Shown: positions 17,710 through 26,839, numbered from the stretch's first letter. The stretch is 64,000 nt of DNA from E44-bin88 sp034419075 (GCA_034419075.1 DAOULR010000004.1:1-64000), one strand, 5' to 3'. Program-made: numbers and translations. The notes: generated by a model not told the origin, from the letters alone.

Positions 17710-19005
17710 TCACATCGTACTGGGTAACCACAATGAGAGTGCTGGTACTGCCACCAAGAGGGCAATGTGACAAAAATCGGCAAGCACAAATGGTAATACA
17801 CCGCGGTAAAGTGTGCCAATTGGGACGTTAATTACTCCGGCGAGAATGAAGATATTTAAACCAAATGGTGGGGTAATCAGGCCTACCTCCATACAGCGTA
17901 CCATTATCACCCCAAACCATATTGGGTCCATGCCAATGGCCTCAACTACAGGAAAGATAAATGGTAACGTGAGTAGCATGCAGGCGAAAATGTCCCAGAA
18001 ACAACCAAGAATTAGGTAGAATACAATAATCCCGACAATAAGTATGTACTTGGATACATGGAGCCCGGAGACAAAATCGCTTAGCGCGGCTGGCAACTGA
18101 CTTACAGCTAAAAACCGTAAAAAGATAAAGGCGCCGGTTATCAGCAAGACAATCATAGCCGTTATCTTGGCTGTCTCTATCATAGACTTGCTGAAATTGG
18201 CTCGCGTGAGCCGTCGCCCAGCCAGACTGATAACGATAGCCCCGAAAGCGCCAACGGCTCCGGCTTCGGTAGGGGTAAATACTCCCAGATAGATACCTCC
18301 AATTACCAGTAAAAACAGGCTTATCATCCCCCAGGTATTCTTAAGCGAGGACACCTTCTGCCTTATGTTTGTCCGTGGCCCCGGCGGGCCAAGCTTAGGA
18401 TTCATTCGGCAGATGATGAAGATAGTAATCGAGTAAAAGACAACCTCGAGCACCCCGGGTATGAATCCGGCCATAAACAGTTTGCCTATCGATTGCTCGC
18501 ATAGTAGCCCATACAGGATGAATCCCAGGCTGGGGGGGATAAGTATACCGATGCTACCTCCCGCGGCGATGCAGCCGGCGGCCAGTTTGCTGTCGTAGCC
18601 AAGTTTTTTCATCTCGGGGTAAGCCACCTTGCCCATAGCTGCGGCCGTGGCATCACTGGAACCGCAGACAGCCGCGAAACCACCAGTAGCCACCGTGGTG
18701 GCTATGGCTAGACCACCAGGTATATAGCCTATCCATTTATTGGCGGCGTTAAAGAGGTCTCCAGCTATGCCGGTTTCGGATACAACTATGCCCATGAGTA
18801 TAAACAAAGGAATGCAGCTTATAACATAGAAGGCAATCTGGCTGTATGGCTCCGTGCCAGAGATGATGAGGGCTTGGCCCCATCCCTCGAGATAGGCGAA
18901 GCCCAGGAAGCCGATAATTATCATAGCCAGGCCAACCCAGACCCGCATGAATATCAAGACGAGCATGATAACCACACCAATAATGCCAACGATCTCCGGG
19001 CTCAT
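17710..19005 (-). CDS. dctM: TRAP transporter large permease DctM (system 1)
   Basis: 431 residues, about twelve hydrophobic helices, normal DctM length. Family motifs include GGFAAVCGSSDATAAAMGKV and AAGGSIGILIPPSLGFILYG, and the C-terminal half has LTLPFIFPVVEAIGMDPIWF. It imports an organic anion with sodium or protons together with DctQ and DctP. It overlaps dctQ by four bases (ATGA) and is the last gene of the leftward dctP-dctQ-dctM operon. Confidence 0.93.
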   Translation of the reverse strand: MSPEIVGIIGVVIMLVLIFMRVWVGLAMIIIGFLGFAYLEGWGQALIISGTEPYSQIAFYVISCIPLFILMGIVVSETGIAGDLFNAANKWIGYIPGGLAIATTVATGGFAAVCGSSDATAAAMGKVAYPEMKKLGYDSKLAAGCIAAGGSIGILIPPSLGFILYGLLCEQSIGKLFMAGFIPGVLEVVFYSITIFIICRMNPKLGPPGPRTNIRQKVSSLKNTWGMISLFLLVIGGIYLGVFTPTEAGAVGAFGAIVISLAGRRLTRANFSKSMIETAKITAMIVLLITGAFIFLRFLAVSQLPAALSDFVSGLHVSKYILIVGIIVFYLILGCFWDIFACMLLTLPFIFPVVEAIGMDPIWFGVIMVRCMEVGLITPPFGLNIFILAGVINVPIGTLYRGVLPFVLADFCHIALLVAVPALSLWLPSTM

Positions 19006-19511
19006 TTTTTCGCTCCCTTGTATATCAAGGAAGATATTGCGTAAACAAGTAGCACTATTGATGTTACAAACAGCAGGAAATAACTAAGGCTTACTACTAA
19101 AACGAACGGGTATCGCGGGATTTCCAGCATAGCTGAGTCTACGCCCAATCGTCGAACAGTTCCAGCCCTGACAAAGGTCTGCCAGGTTATGAGCCAGGCT
19201 ACGCCCGTTAACAATACGTAGTTGAAGCTGTCAATATACTTCTGAGCCCTTTGGGAAAACTTGCTGACAATAAGGTCTACTTTAATGTGTGCTCCCTGCA
19301 GGGCGCACCAAGCCAGTCCCAGAGTTCCGACGCACACCATTATGTATTCGGTGAGCTCCATGCTACCTTTTATGGGGCTATCGAAAACGTAGCGTAAAAA
19401 AACATCAGCCACGGTCAGCATCATCATTACTATTAGAAGCACGGTTGATGTCATCCCAGCCGCCGTAGCTATCCGTTTAACTATTTTCTCAGCCGAATGC
19501 CCTAGCTGCAT
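19002..19511 (-). CDS. dctQ: TRAP transporter small permease DctQ (system 1)
   Basis: 169 residues with four predicted membrane helices, and the DctQ-typical segment MELTEYIMVCVGTLGLAWCA followed by a HIKVDLIVSKFS loop. It forms the membrane complex with DctM, whose gene overlaps its stop codon. The 169-bp gap between it and dctP holds no gene; a CTGAG/CTCAG hairpin is the only structure seen there. Confidence 0.9.
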   Translation of the reverse strand: MQLGHSAEKIVKRIATAAGMTSTVLLIVMMMLTVADVFLRYVFDSPIKGSMELTEYIMVCVGTLGLAWCALQGAHIKVDLIVSKFSQRAQKYIDSFNYVLLTGVAWLITWQTFVRAGTVRRLGVDSAMLEIPRYPFVLVVSLSYFLLFVTSIVLLVYAISSLIYKGAKK

Positions 19512-19680
19512 TGCCTGCTTCCTTGTATGATGTGCTTTCAGGGTGTTAGACCCCCGTCATAAGTGGATGGCCGTGGAGCTGTGCATTACACACAACACCA
19601 ACGGTCATCGCACTTACAACAGGTTATCTGTCCCTGAGCTTCGCTCTTTCTCAGGCTCACCAAATTCGACAATATCAAAA

Positions 19681-20730
19681 CTACTGGTAATCTTCTATAA
19701 GCTTTTTCAGACCTTCGTAGGCATCCCAGGCCGACCATCCCAGAGCTTCAGTCTCATCGAGGAAGTCATCAACAAATGGTTGTACTGCCGCTGCCCACGA
19801 GGCTATTTCCTGCGGGGTAAGGTCGATCATAGTATGCCCCATGGATTCGGCCAAATCTACGGCGGTTCCGACAAGGTCGATGTCATAAGTCAGCGATTCC
19901 TCGTTTACCCAATCGTAGACGTCTATTAGTACCTGTTGCTCATCGGAGGTGAGCATATTCCAGGTGTCAAGATTTACCAGGAAGCCGATGGGAACCAGTC
20001 CAGCGCCAGCTCCGCCGAAATTGGTATGGGAGCTAAACAATTCCGTAAGTTGAAAATCGTGTACAGCTGCCCAGTGGGTTATTTGTGCCTGGGCGAGGCC
20101 CCTTTCCAAAGAGGTAGCCCAGTCCGGCGGTCCCAGCTGCATTGAGGCGGCACCGTAGGCATCCAGCATATCAGCCAGTGGTCCGACACCAGTTATTATC
20201 TTCATACCCTCAATATCCTCAAGAGTCCTAACTGGGTCAGTGACCGAATGAAACTGGCTAGGTGGCATGACACGGATACTCAGCCATTTGACGTTCAAAT
20301 TGGCGTTCTCTTCGTCAAACTCTGGAAAATCCTCTAAAAGTTGGGTATAGATGGCGGTTCCGGCCCTCATATCCGGGATATCACCAATGAAGGGCAAACC
20401 AAAAATCTGGTGTAGCTGGTGTACGCCCGGGGTTGCGCCAACAACATAGAGAGTGATATCAGCTATGCCCTCCGATACGCCGGTAAAGGTATCTCCATAC
20501 GATAATAGAGACTGGGAGAAATAGCAGTCCACCTTGACCTTGCCATCAGTTCTCTCCTCAATCATATCGGCGGCCTGTTGGTGAAGCTCACCGATACCGA
20601 TCCCCGGTGGTCCCCAGTCGTTGAACTTAAGGGTAATAACCTCTTGTTCTCGCGGCGCACCACAGCTGACAGCAACCAAGCTTATGGTTAACAACAATGC
20701 TAGCATAATTAACAATATCTTGGTTTTCAT
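19681..20730 (-). CDS. dctP: TRAP solute-binding lipoprotein DctP (system 1)
   Basis: 349 residues from ATG 20730, which has AAAGGAGAA upstream and opens directly into a signal peptide with lipobox (LVAVSCG). The mature protein has the DctP fold; EGIADITLYVVGATPGVHQL and the conserved Arg region around SIRVMPPSQFHSVTDPVRTL correspond to the ligand-binding part. The frame also stays open to a GTG at 20793 preceded by a full-length Shine-Dalgarno, which would add a 21-residue Cys-rich extension before the signal peptide. I consider this less likely. Ligand unknown; TRAP systems usually carry carboxylates, and the nearby 2-oxoacid genes fit that. Confidence 0.9.
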   Translation of the reverse strand: MKTKILLIMLALLLTISLVAVSCGAPREQEVITLKFNDWGPPGIGIGELHQQAADMIEERTDGKVKVDCYFSQSLLSYGDTFTGVSEGIADITLYVVGATPGVHQLHQIFGLPFIGDIPDMRAGTAIYTQLLEDFPEFDEENANLNVKWLSIRVMPPSQFHSVTDPVRTLEDIEGMKIITGVGPLADMLDAYGAASMQLGPPDWATSLERGLAQAQITHWAAVHDFQLTELFSSHTNFGGAGAGLVPIGFLVNLDTWNMLTSDEQQVLIDVYDWVNEESLTYDIDLVGTAVDLAESMGHTMIDLTPQEIASWAAAVQPFVDDFLDETEALGWSAWDAYEGLKKLIEDYQ

Positions 20731-20790
20731 TTTTCTCCTTTCGACCCTTTGTCCACACTTGCACCTCTGCACAATTGTCTCGCAGGATTT

Positions 20791-20811
20791 CACATAGACA
20801 TCACCTCCCTT
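20791..20811 (-). promoter_or_regulatory. Orphan full-length Shine-Dalgarno with ATG-TGA start-stop, upstream of dctP
   Basis: AAGGGAGGTGAT lies 60 bases before the chosen dctP start and is followed by ATGTGAAA, a minimal start-stop pair. The same arrangement is found before the second dctP (27678-27700). It may set ribosome loading or be a remnant start. Confidence 0.4.
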
Positions 20812-20826
20812 GCTTAAGATGGTGAA

Positions 20827-20856
20827 TATCACGATGTTAAGTATCGCGATGTTAAG
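20827..20856 (-). repeat. Tandem 15-bp repeat in the dctP leader
   Basis: Two adjacent 15-mers (20827-20841 and 20842-20856) differ at one base; each contains a GCGAT or ACGAT core followed by GTTAAG. They lie between the predicted promoter and the ribosome site of the TRAP operon, a place fit for a repressor or an RNA-level control element. Confidence 0.6.
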
Positions 20857-20882
20857 GAGGGTCTCTATTCCGTCGTCATACT

Positions 20883-20912
20883 ATTATTATATTAGAGTTA
20901 TCTTCTGTCAAT
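20883..20912 (-). promoter_or_regulatory. Sigma-70-like promoter of TRAP operon 1
   Basis: On the minus strand TTGACA (20912-20907) is followed after 17 bases by AATAAT. It reads toward dctP and is about 150 bp from its start. Confidence 0.6.
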
Positions 20913-21044
20913 ACGTCTTTGGGCATAGTTAGTTAGTTAAGAGGAAAAAGTACCGGGTTGGAATCTTGGTTTTTGATAATCACGGGGGATTCGGCAAATG
21001 CTATTTCTCAAGGTGATGTTACTGAGCAGTGTTTCCAACGGTAA

Positions 21045-21173
21045 ATCGGAGAAGTCCTTAGCTGGGTGGCCCATAACCTGGAGCGTAGTGCCGACCGGGT
21101 GACCAACATTTGCGAGCGGGTGGTCTATATGGTAACGGGGAAGATGGAGGAGATAGGGGCCTCTAAGTATTAA
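21045..21173 (+). pseudogene. phoU 3' end remnant, copy 1
   Basis: An open stretch encodes the last ~40 residues of a PhoU-like phosphate regulator (WVAHNLERSADRVTNICERV, then VYMVTGKMEEIGASKY and a stop). An in-frame stop precedes the homologous part and there is no upstream gene body. A second copy at 40791-40907 encodes nearly the same peptide with mostly third-base changes. The rest of 20913-21546 holds the tRNA-Lys scar, a hairpin (21303-21328) and octamer repeats. Confidence 0.8.
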
Positions 21174-21302
21174 GTATTTAGAAAGTGCCAAAAAGAAAAA
21201 TGTTCGCTTACACTTTTGTTACTTATAGCTGTGGCAAGGTACCTGCCCGTACACAAAACGTTGTATCTATGGGTTGATTACAATGATTTTGAATAAGAAA
21301 GG

Positions 21303-21330
21303 AAGCAAGCTGTCCACTTTGCTTGCTTTT
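21303..21330 (+). terminator. Possible terminator hairpin before the tRNA-Lys scar
   Basis: AAGCAAG (21303-21309) pairs with CTTGCTT (21322-21328), followed by TT. It has the form of a short intrinsic terminator, but no intact gene lies upstream on this strand. Confidence 0.35.
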
Positions 21331-21340
21331 AGGATTCTTA

Positions 21341-21386
21341 ACTCTTAATCAGCCGGTTGGAGGTTCGAGTCCTCCGCGGCTCACCA
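21341..21386 (+). pseudogene. tRNA-Lys(CTT) 3' half remnant, att-like
   Basis: The sequence runs from the anticodon loop (CTCTTAA, anticodon CTT) through TCAG, a perfect T arm (GGAGG TTCGAGT CCTCC), the 3' acceptor strand GCGGCTC, and A-CCA. The 5' half is missing: the bases before the loop cannot form the anticodon stem or a D arm. A tRNA cut in its anticodon loop is the usual footprint of a tyrosine-integrase attachment site. Confidence 0.8.
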
Positions 21387-21452
21387 GTTTTATAGCTAAT
21401 TCGACCCATTTTTTGCCATTCTCCTTTCAGTTAGTCAGTATACTCAGCAGTT

Positions 21453-21506
21453 TGCTTAACAAAATCCCCGATTTTAGCCTCAATTCTGCTTAACAAACTG
21501 CTTAAC
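21453..21506 (-). repeat. Three GTTAAGCA octamers
   Basis: TGCTTAAC occurs at 21453-21460, 21487-21494 and 21499-21506. The same octamer in the opposite orientation occurs twice at 41467-41487, beside the recombinase remnant and tRNA-Met. Integrase arm-type sites are a possible reading. Confidence 0.5.
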
Positions 21507-21546
21507 TTTTTAACCTCCTTTTCCTTACGTGTCCTTGAAATTGCCC

Positions 21547-22176
21547 TTAGCATATAAATTTCTGGCTCTCGGTTTCAGCAACGCCCATCGCGAAAGCCTT
21601 TAGGTTCAATGTAAGCCTATCCTTCGCGAAACTTGCCTGTAACTGCCGCTCGATCTTATCCCTTGCTATAGGCATAAGCCCTGTACCAATAAGAGCTCCC
21701 GTCATAACCATATTAGTTATTAGGGACGTTCCTAAGTGTATTGCTATTTCTGATGCATCTAGATACCATGCTTTTTGTGAAAGCTCATTAATAGCCTGCC
21801 TAATACTTTCTAATATGGGATATTCAGCCTCTCCAATAGCTACAGCCATGGGATAGACGGGCTTTGTGTTAGTGATGACAAATGTCTTTGGACTGCCATA
21901 TAGCCCAAGAATCCGTAACGATTCCATAGGCTCCAGACCTAATATAATATCAGCCTGTCCCTCCGGAGTAATAGCGCCATACTGAGTATCTTTGCCGATT
22001 CTAACATGGCTAGCAACCGCCCCGCCCCTTTGTGACGCTCCGTACGTTTCACCAATGGTTACCCAGTAGCCTTCAAGAAGCATGGCTTCGCCAATCAATC
22101 TAGAGATTAATATATTGCCTTGCCCACCAACCCCGGTGATGATTAAATTAATAGTGTCTTTACTTTGGAGACTCAT
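21547..22176 (-). CDS. iorB: Indolepyruvate:ferredoxin oxidoreductase beta subunit
   Basis: 209 residues with the gamma-type domain of 2-oxoacid:ferredoxin oxidoreductases: IITGVGGQGNILISRLIGEA, then ETYGASQRGGAVASHVRIG. With IorA it oxidatively decarboxylates aryl-2-oxoacids to acyl-CoA and reduces ferredoxin. Its ATG shares one base with the iorA stop codon (TAATG), so translation is coupled. Confidence 0.93.
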   Translation of the reverse strand: MSLQSKDTINLIITGVGGQGNILISRLIGEAMLLEGYWVTIGETYGASQRGGAVASHVRIGKDTQYGAITPEGQADIILGLEPMESLRILGLYGSPKTFVITNTKPVYPMAVAIGEAEYPILESIRQAINELSQKAWYLDASEIAIHLGTSLITNMVMTGALIGTGLMPIARDKIERQLQASFAKDRLTLNLKAFAMGVAETESQKFIC

Positions 22177-24095
22177 TAGATTGCCTCCCTAAGAATAGCT
22201 GATCGGGGGCAGATATCAACACAAACCCCGCAACCATTACAAATAGCCTCAATTACCTTGGCCTTCTTGGTATCTCTATCCCAAATTAGACCTGGGCATT
22301 TGAACACTCTGGTACAATACCTATCACATCCACAAGTTTCTCCTACGCATCTATCAGGGTCTACATAAATTTTATAAAGCGGTTTTTCTCTTCTAGCCCT
22401 TATCAGAGCACACTCCCGCCGGGAAATTAGTACCCTTGGTCTGCCACTATCACGCAACATTTCAAGCAACTTTTGGGTGGTGCATTGTATATCGTAGGGA
22501 TCGGTAACCGCTAATGACACACCTAAGCTCTGGCACAGGGCCTCAATATCTACCTGAGGGGCTGGAGCACCAACGGCATCTCTGTCAAGCCCGGGGTGAG
22601 GTTGAAAGCCAGTCATTGCCGTACCACCATTATCCAACAAGATAAGGATGAAGTCAGACCGGTTATGAATACCATTAATAAGTGCTGGAATCACAGCATG
22701 GAAGAATGTGGAATCTCCACAGACAGCTAAGACCGGCTGTTTAAGCCCGAACTGATCTAGCTTACCTAACCCTGTAGCTATACCGACGCCAGAGCCCATG
22801 CTATGTACCGTTCTTAGCTGCGAGAAGCCAGTTGGAGTCAGTGCCATGCTATAGCAGCCGATATCACCAGTCAGAACGCCATCACGACCATCAAGCTTTA
22901 ATGCGTTTTTAATAGCCCAAAAGGTGGCTCGGTGAGGACAGCCAGCACAAAATTGTAACGCCCTGGGGTTTAAATGTTTTTGGGTAATTTCTTGAAATTT
23001 TTGTTGGTATTGTACTTCTCTAGGAGCGTGTTTTAGATTGAGGACACTAGCTATTGCTTCCATTACTATGTCGGGATTAAGTTCTCCAAAGGGGTTGATG
23101 TGACCTGAAGCTTTACCGTAGAATGTGTAGTTTCCCCTAGGCATTAGATTGACAGACAGTTCCTTTATATTGCTCTCAAGAAATGCGTCTATTTCCTCTA
23201 TGATAAGAACCTTCTCAGTCTTTAGCATATGCTTCCTTAAGAGGTCCGTTGGTAAAGGCCAAGTAGTGCCCAATTTAAGAATACCCACCGATTTCTCCGC
23301 GGACAGCATCTTAACTGCCTCCGTTGAATAAAGCCAGCCACTGCCGCATGTTATAATCAATAGTTCGGGTTTTTGTGGTCCAACATACCAATTAAATGGT
23401 GCTGATTCATAGATTTGCCTGATTTTATTAAGATTTTGGTGGAGGGCGTTATGGAATTGCGGCGGCGTTGTATCGCAAATACTAGCGTAGGTCCTTCGGG
23501 AGGTGTCAAAATAGGCTTGGTTCTCTACTCTTGGTAGTTCACCTAATACCACCCTACCTCTGGCATGGGACACCCTGGTTACACTCCTGAGGATACAGAT
23601 GTTAGATACCTTCTCGGAGAGCTCAAACGCCCACTTGGTAATATCCTTGGCCTCCTGAACGGTAGCTGGCTCCACAAGGGGCAAATCCAATAACTTGGCT
23701 ATATATCTTGAGTCCTGCTCATTTGTGCTAGATATGCCTCCTGGGTCATCACAGACTGCCATGACTATTCCACCGTTTACTCCCGTCAAATTGAGATTTG
23801 CTAAGAAATCTAATGCTACGTTGAGCCCGTTCTGCTTCATAGCAGAGATGGCACGCAACCCGGAGAATGAAGCGGCAGCAGCTACCTCTAGAGCTACCTT
23901 TTCATTTATTGACCACTCAACATATATGTTCAACTCCTTGGCTATTTGGGATAGTACCTCAATAATCTCTGTTGAAGGGGTACCAGGATAGGCAGTGGCC
24001 GTTTTTATTCCGGCCTCCATAGCTCCTCGCGCAATCGCTTCGTTACCCATTAATAGTTGCGTTGCATTTGGTTCATTAATTGCTATATTAGCCAT
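22176..24095 (-). CDS. iorA: Indolepyruvate:ferredoxin oxidoreductase alpha subunit
   Basis: 639 residues, the normal IorA length. The N-terminal pyrimidine-binding domain contains ATAYPGTPSTEIIEVLSQIA. The TPP-binding domain has FCAGCPHRATFWAIKNALK, GDIGCYSMAL and a CGDSTFFHA...DNGGTAMTG pair. The C-terminal ferredoxin domain has a Cys-rich GETCGCDRYCTRVFKCPGL segment and CNGCGVCVDICPRSAIL. Soluble and cytoplasmic. Together with the amino acid dehydrogenase at 25596 it would convert deaminated amino acids to acyl-CoA and reduced ferredoxin. Confidence 0.95.
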   Translation of the reverse strand: MANIAINEPNATQLLMGNEAIARGAMEAGIKTATAYPGTPSTEIIEVLSQIAKELNIYVEWSINEKVALEVAAAASFSGLRAISAMKQNGLNVALDFLANLNLTGVNGGIVMAVCDDPGGISSTNEQDSRYIAKLLDLPLVEPATVQEAKDITKWAFELSEKVSNICILRSVTRVSHARGRVVLGELPRVENQAYFDTSRRTYASICDTTPPQFHNALHQNLNKIRQIYESAPFNWYVGPQKPELLIITCGSGWLYSTEAVKMLSAEKSVGILKLGTTWPLPTDLLRKHMLKTEKVLIIEEIDAFLESNIKELSVNLMPRGNYTFYGKASGHINPFGELNPDIVMEAIASVLNLKHAPREVQYQQKFQEITQKHLNPRALQFCAGCPHRATFWAIKNALKLDGRDGVLTGDIGCYSMALTPTGFSQLRTVHSMGSGVGIATGLGKLDQFGLKQPVLAVCGDSTFFHAVIPALINGIHNRSDFILILLDNGGTAMTGFQPHPGLDRDAVGAPAPQVDIEALCQSLGVSLAVTDPYDIQCTTQKLLEMLRDSGRPRVLISRRECALIRARREKPLYKIYVDPDRCVGETCGCDRYCTRVFKCPGLIWDRDTKKAKVIEAICNGCGVCVDICPRSAILREAI

Positions 24096-24112
24096 CTCCG
24101 AATTTCCTCTCT

Positions 24113-25228
24113 CTACTGCTCTATTAGCTGCTTAATCATCTCATTCTGACCTTTCAGATATAAAAGGCTATGCAGACTCCCTGTCTTTTGAATGATATTC
24201 CTTAACGCCCTCTTCTTCTTATTATCAGCAGCTACTTTGAGGCGACTTAAGTTTCCCTCTGGTACGTCTCTCGTTTCAATAATGCCTTTTTTTATAGCAG
24301 ACTCGATGAATCTCATGCCTCTCTCGGTACGCACAATGACTGTATTCCAATCTAATACCTCTCCCCGACCACTCCCTATTGAAACGTCAGCAAACTCCGC
24401 AGTCAAATCAGTGCACAAATGACAAGCAGGCATAACAAATGGTAAAACCTTGTCGAGGGGAATGCTGATATGCTCTTTCTCGGTATAAGCTAGCAAAACA
24501 TTGGCTGGATGTGGCGGAACGTCATACTTTACTATGTGGTCTGATGTTTTTCTCTCGAGGAAATGAGCAAAACTAGGGTAAGAAAGAGCCCATGTACAGA
24601 AGAGCCCTATTACTAACTTAAGTTTAACCATATTCTTACATATCTCTGGGGATGCTGCCCGCATCTTCGCTAAGGCCATCACCTGACACGGTGTGCCTAC
24701 AACAGCAATACTCTTCCGATCATCATCCTGTCTTGCCTGATTAAAAGCCCCTAGCGTAGGCGTAGCCATATAACTTGAGCCAGAACACTCTGATACTTCA
24801 TCCCTTGTTGAGACTATCACTCCTTTAGGCCATGACTTGTCGTCAAAAAGTGTCAATACAGCTGAATCAACGAACCCCTGGTCTAAGGCAAAGCAAATCA
24901 GGGCTGTAACCGTGCCGGTATCTTGTGCCCTTGCCCTAATTATGTCATCGTTAGACCGAGCCATGAGCACTTGTTGTACGGTTCCCAGTTCATCCCGAGC
25001 ATACGGAATCCCAAAAATTGTCTTGCTCATATTATCCAAGTTAAATGCTAACCTAGGACAGACCGCACTACAACACCCCTGAGGTAAATCACAAACATCC
25101 CTTAATATAACCTTTCCCTCATAAGCCACAAGGTAAGGGCACACCTCAAGACAAGCCCCACATAGTGTACAAAGATTCTCTTTTATAACCTTGCTTTCAA
25201 TTTCCTGACATACCTTAGATTCCATCAT
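24113..25228 (-). CDS. Coenzyme F420 hydrogenase/dehydrogenase beta-subunit family (FrhB-like) protein
   Basis: 371 residues. It has an N-terminal [4Fe-4S] ferredoxin motif (CTLCGACLEVCPYLVAYEG) and further Cys residues, then the FrhB/FdhB N- and C-terminal domains (GTVTALICFALDQGFVDSAV; VVGTPCQVMALAKMRA; FADVSIGSGRGEVL). Family members use flavin and FeS clusters to reduce F420 or exchange electrons with ferredoxin-type partners. It is 17 bp upstream of iorA in the same operon, so it may be the outlet for the ferredoxin reduced by IorAB. That role is inferred. A 12-bp motif (25295-25306) lies 67 bp before its start. Confidence 0.85.
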   Translation of the reverse strand: MMESKVCQEIESKVIKENLCTLCGACLEVCPYLVAYEGKVILRDVCDLPQGCCSAVCPRLAFNLDNMSKTIFGIPYARDELGTVQQVLMARSNDDIIRARAQDTGTVTALICFALDQGFVDSAVLTLFDDKSWPKGVIVSTRDEVSECSGSSYMATPTLGAFNQARQDDDRKSIAVVGTPCQVMALAKMRAASPEICKNMVKLKLVIGLFCTWALSYPSFAHFLERKTSDHIVKYDVPPHPANVLLAYTEKEHISIPLDKVLPFVMPACHLCTDLTAEFADVSIGSGRGEVLDWNTVIVRTERGMRFIESAIKKGIIETRDVPEGNLSRLKVAADNKKKRALRNIIQKTGSLHSLLYLKGQNEMIKQLIEQ

Positions 25229-25595
25229 GTAGCATAACTCCCTTGGCTTTTATCTTTCTCAACTATGAGCTTGCTTTACCACGCTGGGACATAGTAGCGA
25301 ATATCAGCATTGAATCATATAGCTACCAGTGTATTAACCCCTATGAGATTTCTAGTACACATGCAAAACGACAGTCCGGCTACTTGTAAGTCGTTAATAG
25401 GATTTAGCACTTCCATAGCCACTAATCCAAGCACCGTCATCGCTTCTGCCTTAGCTCATACCACCGATGGACATGCCTAATAATAATTTTGAAACTAAAA
25501 CAATCAAGAGCATGCCTTCTGTTTGTAACGAGGTGCCTTTTATTTGGTCTCATCCGAGAATCCTCACTTTTTGATAATCTATCTATCGCGCTACC
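25229..25595. other. 367-bp gap with a shared 12-bp motif and no recognised gene
   Basis: The gap between the FrhB-like and dehydrogenase genes carries TAGCGAATATCA (25295-25306), identical to 26793-26804. A 41-codon open frame on the minus strand (25315-25440) has no ribosome site and no recognisable product; I do not call it a gene. Confidence 0.5.
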
Positions 25596-26702
25596 TTACT
25601 TTATAACCTTCTTTTTGGCCACTAGCGCCGGAGGTTCCATGTCCTTATTTTGTTTGGCATTGATTCTCTCCTCTGCCATAATCATTGCTGCCTTATATGT
25701 TGGTATCCTATCGCGTTTGGCAATTTCAATAACCTTTGCAATATTGTCATATATTTTTGAGACTTTGATTTCTGCCCTTTCGCGATTAAATGTACCGCTT
25801 TCAATATAGTCAATATCATAAACCACAGCACCTGCATTGATTACAAAATCTGGGGCATAGAGAATTCCTCGCTGGTGCAGCATTCCCCCATGTCTGTCTT
25901 CCCTTAGCTGGTTATTGGCTGCACCAGCTATGATGGGGCATCTTAATCGTGGAATCGTGTTATCGTTTAGTACTCCTCCCATAGCACAAGGTGCAAAAAC
26001 ATCGCAATCTATATCATATATCTCCTCTGGTTCAATTGCCTTGACCCCAAATTCATTGACCACACGTTCTATCCGCCCCCTGTCAACATCTGCTACAACA
26101 ATGTCTGCTGCTTCTTGGCAAAGTTCCCTAACTAAGTTGTATCCTACTTCACCTAGTCCTTGCACACTAATCTTTTTGCCAGAAACCGATCTACTCCCAA
26201 AAACTTCATTAAGGCATGCACGGATACCTTGTGCTACACCCCTAGCAGTTTGAACTGATGCGCTGGTTTTCCCTAAACGTTCTTCCGGAAAGCCGGATAC
26301 ATAAGTCGTCTCGAGTCTAATATATTCTAATGCCAGCAGTGACGTTCCAACATCAGGACCAGCGTGAAACCTACCATTAAGGCTCTCAATATAGCGACCC
26401 AATGAGCGATACATGGCCTTAGTGCTTTTATCATCTGAACTGGCTATCATGACTACTTTACCACCGCCAGCATTGCAACCGCTCGCTGCAAGTTTGTAGG
26501 TCATTGCCTTAGATAGGCGTATAGCATCCTCAATCGCTTCCTGCTCACTTTTGTAGACCCATCTCCTTACTCCACCTACGGCTGGCCCCAGTGTAGTATC
26601 ATGTATAGCGATTATTGCTTTGAGAGCCGATGCTACATCGTAGCAAAAAACAAGCTCCTCACAGTCACCTTGTGCCATTGCTTTAAAAATGGAAAGGCCC
26701 AT
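25596..26702 (-). CDS. Leu/Phe/Val/Glu-type amino acid dehydrogenase
   Basis: 368 residues. It has the Glu/Leu/Phe/Val dehydrogenase plan: an N-terminal substrate domain with the catalytic Lys region AMTYKLAASGCNAGGGKVVM, and an NAD-binding domain with QGLGEVGYNLVREL. Length and the short N-terminus fit leucine/phenylalanine/valine dehydrogenases better than glutamate dehydrogenases (~420 residues). It catalyses NAD-dependent deamination of an amino acid to the 2-oxoacid. Neighbouring iorAB and the divergent Lrp gene fit an amino acid catabolic unit. Confidence 0.88.
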   Translation of the reverse strand: MGLSIFKAMAQGDCEELVFCYDVASALKAIIAIHDTTLGPAVGGVRRWVYKSEQEAIEDAIRLSKAMTYKLAASGCNAGGGKVVMIASSDDKSTKAMYRSLGRYIESLNGRFHAGPDVGTSLLALEYIRLETTYVSGFPEERLGKTSASVQTARGVAQGIRACLNEVFGSRSVSGKKISVQGLGEVGYNLVRELCQEAADIVVADVDRGRIERVVNEFGVKAIEPEEIYDIDCDVFAPCAMGGVLNDNTIPRLRCPIIAGAANNQLREDRHGGMLHQRGILYAPDFVINAGAVVYDIDYIESGTFNRERAEIKVSKIYDNIAKVIEIAKRDRIPTYKAAMIMAEERINAKQNKDMEPPALVAKKKVIK

Positions 26703-26792
26703 TTGCTCTCCTTATGTTATTACCCTTCGCTCATGTCAAAGTAGCACCACTACTGTAACAGCTCAGCATACACTGACATGTTCCAACACTTA

Positions 26793-26839
26793 TAGCGAAT
26801 ATCAAGTTAATAACGAGATTATAACAGATTATTCGCCAT
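26793..26839. promoter_or_regulatory. Possible Lrp operator motifs in the dehydrogenase/lrp intergenic region
   Basis: TAGCGAATATCA (26793-26804, also at 25295-25306) and TTCGCCAT (26832-26839, also at 38272-38279 and 38344-38351) share a TTCGCYA core on one strand. All five copies lie upstream of genes next to the two Lrp paralogues. Within 26703-27016 there is no gene. Confidence 0.45.

Noticed and set aside
25315..25440. A 41-codon minus-strand frame in the gap before the FrhB-like gene.
   Set aside because: No ribosome site, no recognisable family, and the gap is better explained as a regulatory region with the 12-bp motif.
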